From Proteus appendicitidis (GTDB lineage: Bacteria > Pseudomonadota > Gammaproteobacteria > Enterobacterales > Enterobacteriaceae): 64,000 nt of DNA. Location: contig NZ_CP127389.1 of assembly GCF_030271835.1 (NCBI RefSeq), positions 3,260,001 through 3,324,000 of the forward strand, written 5' to 3'. The first letter of the stretch is position 1. Every line of letters begins with the position of its first letter. Under the pieces are notes generated by a model that was not told the origin of the DNA, ran no database searches, and saw only the letters and a list, made by a program, of their open reading frames with translations. Both the position numbers and the translations under genes were made by a program. This document shows, piece after piece, positions 59,242-64,000 of the stretch.

Positions 59242-60255
59242 GTGTTAACTAAATCACTTCGCTTTACTTTCTTTCTGGGCGCTCTGGGCATTATGAGCAC
59301 TTTTTCAGCTCAAGCCTTAGCACAAAAACCCACACTTACTGTTTACACTTATGATTCATTTACCGCAGATTGGGGGCCAGGGCCTGCAATAAAAAAGGCG
59401 TTTGAACAACAATGTGATTGCGAACTAAAACTTGTCGCTCTTTCTGATGGTGTTTCTCTGCTTAATCGCTTACGTATGGAAGGTAATAAAAGTAAGGCAG
59501 ATATTATTTTAGGATTAGATAACAATCTGATCCACGCAGCAAAAGAAACCGGGCTTTTCGCCCCAAGTCATATCGATACATCCAAACTTACCTTACCTGA
59601 AAAATGGACTGATGATACCTTTGTGCCTTATGACTACGGTTATTTTGCTTTTATCTATGATAAAAACCGCATTGCTAATCCTCCAAAAAGTATGGCTGAT
59701 CTGCTAAATAGCAAAGAAAAGTGGAAGATTTTGTATCAAGATCCTCGCACCAGCACACCGGGTTTGGGTTTAATGCTATGGATGCAGTCACTTTATCCTG
59801 AAAATACGGCCACTGAATGGAAAAAATTGTCAGAGAAAACACTGACAGTGACGAAAGGTTGGAGTGAATCTTATGGCTTATTCTTAAAAGGCGAAGGTGA
59901 TTTTGTACTTAGTTACACATCATCTCCGGGTTATCACATTTTAGCGGATAAAAAAGATAACTATGCAGCGGCAATTTTCGATGAAGGGCATTACTTACAA
60001 GTCGAAGTCGCAGCAAAATTGAAATCGAGCAAACAACCTGAATTAGCTCAACAATTTATGCAATTTATGTTAACCCCTGCATTCCAAGAAACCATACCTA
60101 CTACCAATTGGATGTATCCTGTTATAGATATGCCATTACCTGACGTCTATTCCGTGATGCCTAAACCCGAAAAATCATTGCAATTCAATGCAGATGTTGT
60201 CGCAAAAGAGCGCCAAACATGGACTCGTAATTGGCAAGCTGCGGTTAGTCGCTAA
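59242..60255 (+). CDS. thiB: Thiamine-binding periplasmic protein
   Basis: ThiB (TbpA) binds thiamine, TMP and TPP for the ThiBPQ ABC importer. The GTG at 59242-59244, 6 bp after GAGGAA, yields 337 residues (E. coli 327) and a clean signal peptide (VLTKSLRFTFFLGALGIMSTFSAQALAQ). A longer in-frame reading would begin inside the riboswitch and is rejected. The mature protein begins KPTLTVYTYDSFTADWGPGP, typical of the family. The stop overlaps the thiP start. Confidence 0.95.
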   Translation: MLTKSLRFTFFLGALGIMSTFSAQALAQKPTLTVYTYDSFTADWGPGPAIKKAFEQQCDCELKLVALSDGVSLLNRLRMEGNKSKADIILGLDNNLIHAAKETGLFAPSHIDTSKLTLPEKWTDDTFVPYDYGYFAFIYDKNRIANPPKSMADLLNSKEKWKILYQDPRTSTPGLGLMLWMQSLYPENTATEWKKLSEKTLTVTKGWSESYGLFLKGEGDFVLSYTSSPGYHILADKKDNYAAAIFDEGHYLQVEVAAKLKSSKQPELAQQFMQFMLTPAFQETIPTTNWMYPVIDMPLPDVYSVMPKPEKSLQFNADVVAKERQTWTRNWQAAVSR

Positions 60256-61835
60256 TGGGAAGATGGCTTATCCCGGGGCTATGTGCCTCGGGTTTACTGC
60301 TTATTGTTGCGTTATTATCATTTGGTGCATTGTGGTTTAACGCGCCAAGTGGTGAGCTGTCCTCAATTTTTGCTGATGAATATTTATGGCATGTCGTCCG
60401 CTTTACTTTTTGGCAAGCCTTTTTATCTGCACTATTTTCGATATTACCGGCTATTTGGCTCGCAAAAGCACTCTATCGACGCCAATTTAAAGGGCGAACA
60501 CTGTTTTTACGCCTATGTGCCATGAGCCTTGTATTACCTGTTCTAGTTGCACTTTTTGGTATTTTAACGGTTTATGGCAGAGTGGGATGGATTGCTCAAA
60601 TTTGTGAATGGCTAGGGATCGACTACCAATTTACGCCTTATGGTTTGCAGGGTATTTTACTGGCACATATTTTCTTTAATATGCCATTAGCAACCCGAAT
60701 GCTATTGCAAGCTCTTGAAAGTATCTCATCAGAGCAACGCCAATTAGCCTCACAATTAGGCATGAATGGCTGGCAACGTTTCCGCTTCCTCGAATTTCCT
60801 TATTTATGGCGTCAAATACTCCCCACTGCATCGCTAATTTTTATGCTCTGCTTTGCAAGCTTTGCTACTGTGTTGGCATTAGGCGGAGGTCCCGCTGCAA
60901 CAACAGTTGAACTCGCGATTTATCAAGCATTAAGTTATGACTATGATTTACATCGTGCGGCACTTCTAGCGTTGATCCAACTCTTTTGTTGTTTAGGCTT
61001 AGTGCTTATCAGTCAAAAGCTAAAAGGCTCCCTTTTTGTAGGAAACAGCCAAAAGCTGCATTGGCGTGATCCCTATGATCCAATATTTAGCAAAATAACC
61101 GATGGTCTAATTATCATCCTTGCGATCCTCTTTTTAGTGCCCCCCATTTTAGCCGTGATCACTGATGGTCTGAATAGCCAATTTCTACTTGTTATTCAAC
61201 AACCTGTACTTTGGCAAGCTTTTACAACCTCACTGATTATTGCTATTGGTGCGGGCATTGTTTGCGTTGTATTAACGATGATGTTGTTATGGAGTAGTCG
61301 AGAACTTCGCTTACGCCATTTTAAAAAAGCAGGACAAACCATGGAAATGAGTGGTTTGATTATTTTGGCGATGCCGGGAATTGTGTTGGCAACAGGCTTT
61401 TTCCTTCTATTCAATAATACGATTGGATTACCCGAATCACCGTATGTTTTAGTCATTTTAACCAACGCATTAATTGCCATTCCGTATGCATTAAAAGTAC
61501 TCGAAAACCCGATGAATGATATCGCTTCACGTTATGGTCTTTTATGCCAATCGCTTAATTTACAAGGTATAAATCGACTGCGTTGGATAGAATTACGCGC
61601 ATTGAAAAAGCCGATTTCACAAGCCCTTGCTTTTGCTTGTGTGATTTCTATTGGTGATTTCGGTATTGTGGCTCTTTTTGGTAATGAAACCTTTAGAACC
61701 TTACCTTTCTATCTTTATCAGCAAATTGGCGCTTATCACACACAAGATGGTGCCGTGACCGCCATGATATTATTGCTACTTTGCTTCACTCTTTTTAGCC
61801 TAATAGAACGATTGGCAGGAAAATCTCATGATTAA
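60255..61835 (+). CDS. thiP: Thiamine ABC transporter permease
   Basis: ThiP is the fused, two-module permease of the thiamine importer. The 526 residues (E. coli 536) have about 12 membrane segments. Two EAA-type loops that contact ThiQ are visible: near residue 172 ([22 protein letters not shown]) and near 433 ([20 protein letters not shown]). The start overlaps the thiB stop by one base, and the end overlaps thiQ by 8 bp. Confidence 0.95.
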   Translation: MGRWLIPGLCASGLLLIVALLSFGALWFNAPSGELSSIFADEYLWHVVRFTFWQAFLSALFSILPAIWLAKALYRRQFKGRTLFLRLCAMSLVLPVLVALFGILTVYGRVGWIAQICEWLGIDYQFTPYGLQGILLAHIFFNMPLATRMLLQALESISSEQRQLASQLGMNGWQRFRFLEFPYLWRQILPTASLIFMLCFASFATVLALGGGPAATTVELAIYQALSYDYDLHRAALLALIQLFCCLGLVLISQKLKGSLFVGNSQKLHWRDPYDPIFSKITDGLIIILAILFLVPPILAVITDGLNSQFLLVIQQPVLWQAFTTSLIIAIGAGIVCVVLTMMLLWSSRELRLRHFKKAGQTMEMSGLIILAMPGIVLATGFFLLFNNTIGLPESPYVLVILTNALIAIPYALKVLENPMNDIASRYGLLCQSLNLQGINRLRWIELRALKKPISQALAFACVISIGDFGIVALFGNETFRTLPFYLYQQIGAYHTQDGAVTAMILLLLCFTLFSLIERLAGKSHD

Positions 61836-62529
61836 ATTAGAGCATCTTGCTTACACTTATGAACACCAACATCTCTTATTTAATTTAACCGTTAATACGG
61901 GAGAGCGTATCGCCGTATTAGGTCCCAGTGGCGCAGGAAAAAGCACATTACTCAGTTTAATTGCTGGTTTTTTACCATCAGAAAAAGGAAGCCTGTTTCT
62001 TAATGGTCAAGATCATACAAAAACAGTGCCAGCAAAACGCCCTATTTCCATGTTATTTCAAGATAACAATCTATTTCCTCATTTAACTGTCAGGCAAAAT
62101 ATTGGCTTAGGGTTAAATCCGGGATTAAAACTGACTGACGCGCAAAAAGTACTCTTAGAGGATCGCGCTAAACAAGTGGCTCTCAGTGAATATCTTGAAC
62201 GCTTACCTTCTCAATTATCAGGAGGACAACGTCAACGTATCGCAATTGCGCGTTGCTTGGTACGCGAACAACCGATTTTATTACTCGATGAGCCTTTCTC
62301 TGCCCTTGATCCTGCGTTACGCATTGAAATGCTGGCACTACTTGAGCAACTTTGTGATGAAAAAGCGTTAACCTTATTGATGGTTTCTCATAGCTTAGAA
62401 GATGCTGCAAAAATTGCCTCAAGAGCGATTGTGATTGATAACGGTATGATTGTGTATGATGGTAATACGCAATCATTAATAAATGGCGAAGTGGATCAAT
62501 CACTTATTTTAGGTATTCCGTTTAATTAA
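61828..62529 (+). CDS. thiQ: Thiamine ABC transporter ATP-binding protein
   Basis: ThiQ is the ATPase of the thiamine importer. Its 233 residues (E. coli 232) carry Walker [10 protein letters not shown] (32-40), the Q-loop glutamine in [10 protein letters not shown], the signature [13 protein letters not shown] (130-142), Walker B ILLLDEP with E155, and the H-loop VSHSLED. It overlaps thiP by 8 bp. No terminator is clear before polB. Confidence 0.96.
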   Translation: MIKLEHLAYTYEHQHLLFNLTVNTGERIAVLGPSGAGKSTLLSLIAGFLPSEKGSLFLNGQDHTKTVPAKRPISMLFQDNNLFPHLTVRQNIGLGLNPGLKLTDAQKVLLEDRAKQVALSEYLERLPSQLSGGQRQRIAIARCLVREQPILLLDEPFSALDPALRIEMLALLEQLCDEKALTLLMVSHSLEDAAKIASRAIVIDNGMIVYDGNTQSLINGEVDQSLILGIPFN

Positions 62530-62542
62530 TCTCAACCAAAAT

Positions 62543-62564
62543 TAACTGTATAAATATCCACTAC
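62543..62564 (+). promoter_or_regulatory. LexA (SOS) box upstream of polB
   Basis: AACTGTATAAATATCCACTA contains CTG-N10-CAC, one base away from the LexA core CTG-N10-CAG, with an AT-rich middle like the E. coli polB box (which I recall as CTGTATAAAACCACAG). It lies just upstream of a perfect -10 TATAAT (62571-62576), where a repressor would block the polymerase. Confidence 0.6.
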
Positions 62565-62573
62565 ATTGACTAT

Positions 62574-62609
62574 AATAAACACATCTTTAGTGAATTATTT
62601 GTGTTTATT
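62574..62609 (+). repeat. Inverted repeat in the polB leader
   Basis: AATAAACACA (62574-62583) and TGTGTTTATT (62600-62609) are perfectly complementary with a 16-base loop. The right arm ends 11 bp before the polB ATG, so the hairpin in the mRNA could limit ribosome access. There is no T-run, so termination of thiQ is unlikely. Confidence 0.55.
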
Positions 62610-62620
62610 GGGTGCTCATA

Positions 62621-64000
62621 ATGGGTCATACGGAACAAGGCTTTATTCTTACTCGCCACTGGAGCGACACCCCAAAAGGTATTGTCGTCTCTTATTGGCT
62701 GGCGACAGATAATGGCGCACATAAAGTAACTGTTCCTATGCAACGCGCTATCGGTTTTGTTGCCCGCCAACATGAAACTGTTTTACGCTCACTCGTTGAT
62801 AAAAATCCTGATATTGAAATTCGCCCTCTTGATTTAAAAGATTTCGAAAGACAGCCCGTTTTTGGTGTTTATTGCAAACAATACCGCCAACTTGTTCAAC
62901 TTGAGCAACAACTTAAAGAGCATCATATTCGCCTTTATGAAGCAGATATCCGCCCTCATGAACGCTATATGATGGAGCGCTTTATCACCGCACCTGTCTG
63001 GTTTCGTTATCAACAAAATAGTATTGCTACATTAAAACCAGCCCCTGATTATCGCCCAATGCTTCGAACTGTGTCTTTGGATATTGAAACCAGTGAATTT
63101 GGTGAACTTTACTCCATTGGGCTTGCAGGTTGTGGTGATAATGTGGTGTTTATGCTGACTGATGAGTTACCCGCAGAATGTGAAAGCCAGCAACCCCAAG
63201 GCTATCGCTTATGTTATGTCAGTAGCCGATTGCGTTTAATTGAAAAACTAAATGAGTGGATACAACATCACGATCCTGATGCGATTATTGGTTGGAATTT
63301 AATTCAATTCGATCTGCGTATTTTGTACACTCACGCCCAACGGTATGGCATCAGTCTATTATTAGGTCGTCAAAATAGCCCATTAGAATGGCGAGAGCAT
63401 GGATTTAAAAAAGGTCATTTTTTTGCTTCAGCTCAAGGTCGTTTAATTATCGATGGGATCGATGCTTTGAAAATGGCGACATGGAATTTCCCCTCTTTTA
63501 GCCTCGAATCCGTTGCTCAAACACTGTTAGGTGAAGGTAAAGCCATTGATACACCTTACGCCAGAATGGATGAAATTAATCGGCGCTTTAAAGAAGATAA
63601 ACCCGCACTGGCTTATTATAATTGGCAAGATTGTGTCTTAGTAAATCGTATCTTTGATGCGACATCTCTTATGGCGTTCTTATTAGAAAGAGCCTGTGTT
63701 ACTGGGCTTTCCGTTGATAGAAGCGGTGGCTCGGTGGCAGCTTTTACCCACCTCTACTTACCTTCAATGCATCGCATTGGATATGTCGCGCCTAATCAAG
63801 GTGAAAAGCCTGAAGAACATAGCCCTGGGGGTTTTGTGATGGATTCGGCTCCCGGTTTATATGATTCTGTTGTTGTGCTTGATTACAAAAGCCTTTATCC
63901 CTCTATTATTCGTACTTTTCTAATCGATCCCGTAGGAATGATTGAAGGAATGCACCAACCTGATGAAAAGTTTTCTATTTCTGGATTTCGCCAAGCGCGA
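62621..64000 (+). CDS. polB: DNA polymerase II, N-terminal part (cut by window edge)
   Basis: PolB is the SOS-induced family B polymerase for translesion synthesis and replication restart. 460 codons are visible without a stop; E. coli PolB has 783 residues. The start [14 protein letters not shown] fits the family. The exonuclease motif DIETSEFGE (near 151), the [12 protein letters not shown] motif (near 225) and polymerase motif [18 protein letters not shown] (near 422), are intact. The ribosome binding site is weak. It follows thiQ by 91 bp. Confidence 0.96.
   Translation, partial: MGHTEQGFILTRHWSDTPKGIVVSYWLATDNGAHKVTVPMQRAIGFVARQHETVLRSLVDKNPDIEIRPLDLKDFERQPVFGVYCKQYRQLVQLEQQLKEHHIRLYEADIRPHERYMMERFITAPVWFRYQQNSIATLKPAPDYRPMLRTVSLDIETSEFGELYSIGLAGCGDNVVFMLTDELPAECESQQPQGYRLCYVSSRLRLIEKLNEWIQHHDPDAIIGWNLIQFDLRILYTHAQRYGISLLLGRQNSPLEWREHGFKKGHFFASAQGRLIIDGIDALKMATWNFPSFSLESVAQTLLGEGKAIDTPYARMDEINRRFKEDKPALAYYNWQDCVLVNRIFDATSLMAFLLERACVTGLSVDRSGGSVAAFTHLYLPSMHRIGYVAPNQGEKPEEHSPGGFVMDSAPGLYDSVVVLDYKSLYPSIIRTFLIDPVGMIEGMHQPDEKFSISGFRQAR

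Overview
The window is one contiguous piece of a gammaproteobacterial chromosome, AT-rich by eye. Gene content, gene order and protein sequences point to the Morganellaceae, and Proteus or a close relative fits best; this is inferred from recalled family sequences, not from a search. Almost every gene is a recognisable enterobacterial housekeeping gene. I see no insertion sequence, prophage, integron or CRISPR array.

Layout. (1) 1-15,000, minus strand: the envelope and translation block rpsB-tsf, pyrH, frr, dxr, uppS-cdsA-rseP-bamA-skp-lpxD-fabZ-lpxA-lpxB-rnhB. It covers ribosomal protein S2 and EF-Ts, UMP kinase, ribosome recycling, isoprenoid and phospholipid precursors, the RseP protease, outer-membrane protein assembly and lipid A synthesis. 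(2) 15,371-20,287, plus strand: map-glnD-dapD-yaeH (methionine aminopeptidase, the PII uridylyltransferase, lysine/peptidoglycan precursor synthesis, a DUF3461 protein). (3) 20,433-26,463, minus strand: yqcA, a very AT-rich orphan gene, ptsG, truC, yqcC, a short CsrB-type regulatory RNA, and syd. In E. coli yqcC-truC-yqcA is one operon; here ptsG and the orphan split it. (4) 26,620-38,730: queF, ppnN-xni, ygdD-rlmM, gcvA with the divergent sRNA gcvB, csdA-csdE, tcdA, mltA, three initiator tRNAs (metZWV-like) and amiC. (5) 38,971-54,137: argA behind a tandem ARG box, convergent with the recC-ptrA-recB-recD operon and its upstream pseudopilin cluster ppdA-ppdB-ygdB-ppdC. (6) 54,321-58,973, minus strand: rppH-ptsP-lgt-thyA; the ThyA is the 283-residue Vibrio/Haemophilus-like form. 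(7) 59,089-62,529, plus strand: a TPP riboswitch and the thiamine transporter thiBPQ, then the 5' part of polB (DNA polymerase II) behind a LexA-like box, cut by the window end.

Functional themes: lipid A and outer-membrane biogenesis; double-strand-break repair (RecBCD) with two further SOS- or repair-linked enzymes (Xni, Pol II); RNA quality control and modification (RppH, TruC, RlmM, TcdA, QueF); and post-transcriptional regulation by two Hfq/CsrA-type RNAs (GcvB, CsrB).

The least explained items are the orphan gene at 20,966-22,447, a highly structured untranslated segment with promoter and terminator signals between dxr and uppS (about 9,979-10,092), the compact CsrB-like RNA with an upstream UvrY-type box, and compensated base-pair differences between the three initiator tRNA genes. 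I did not find a clearly new multi-gene system.
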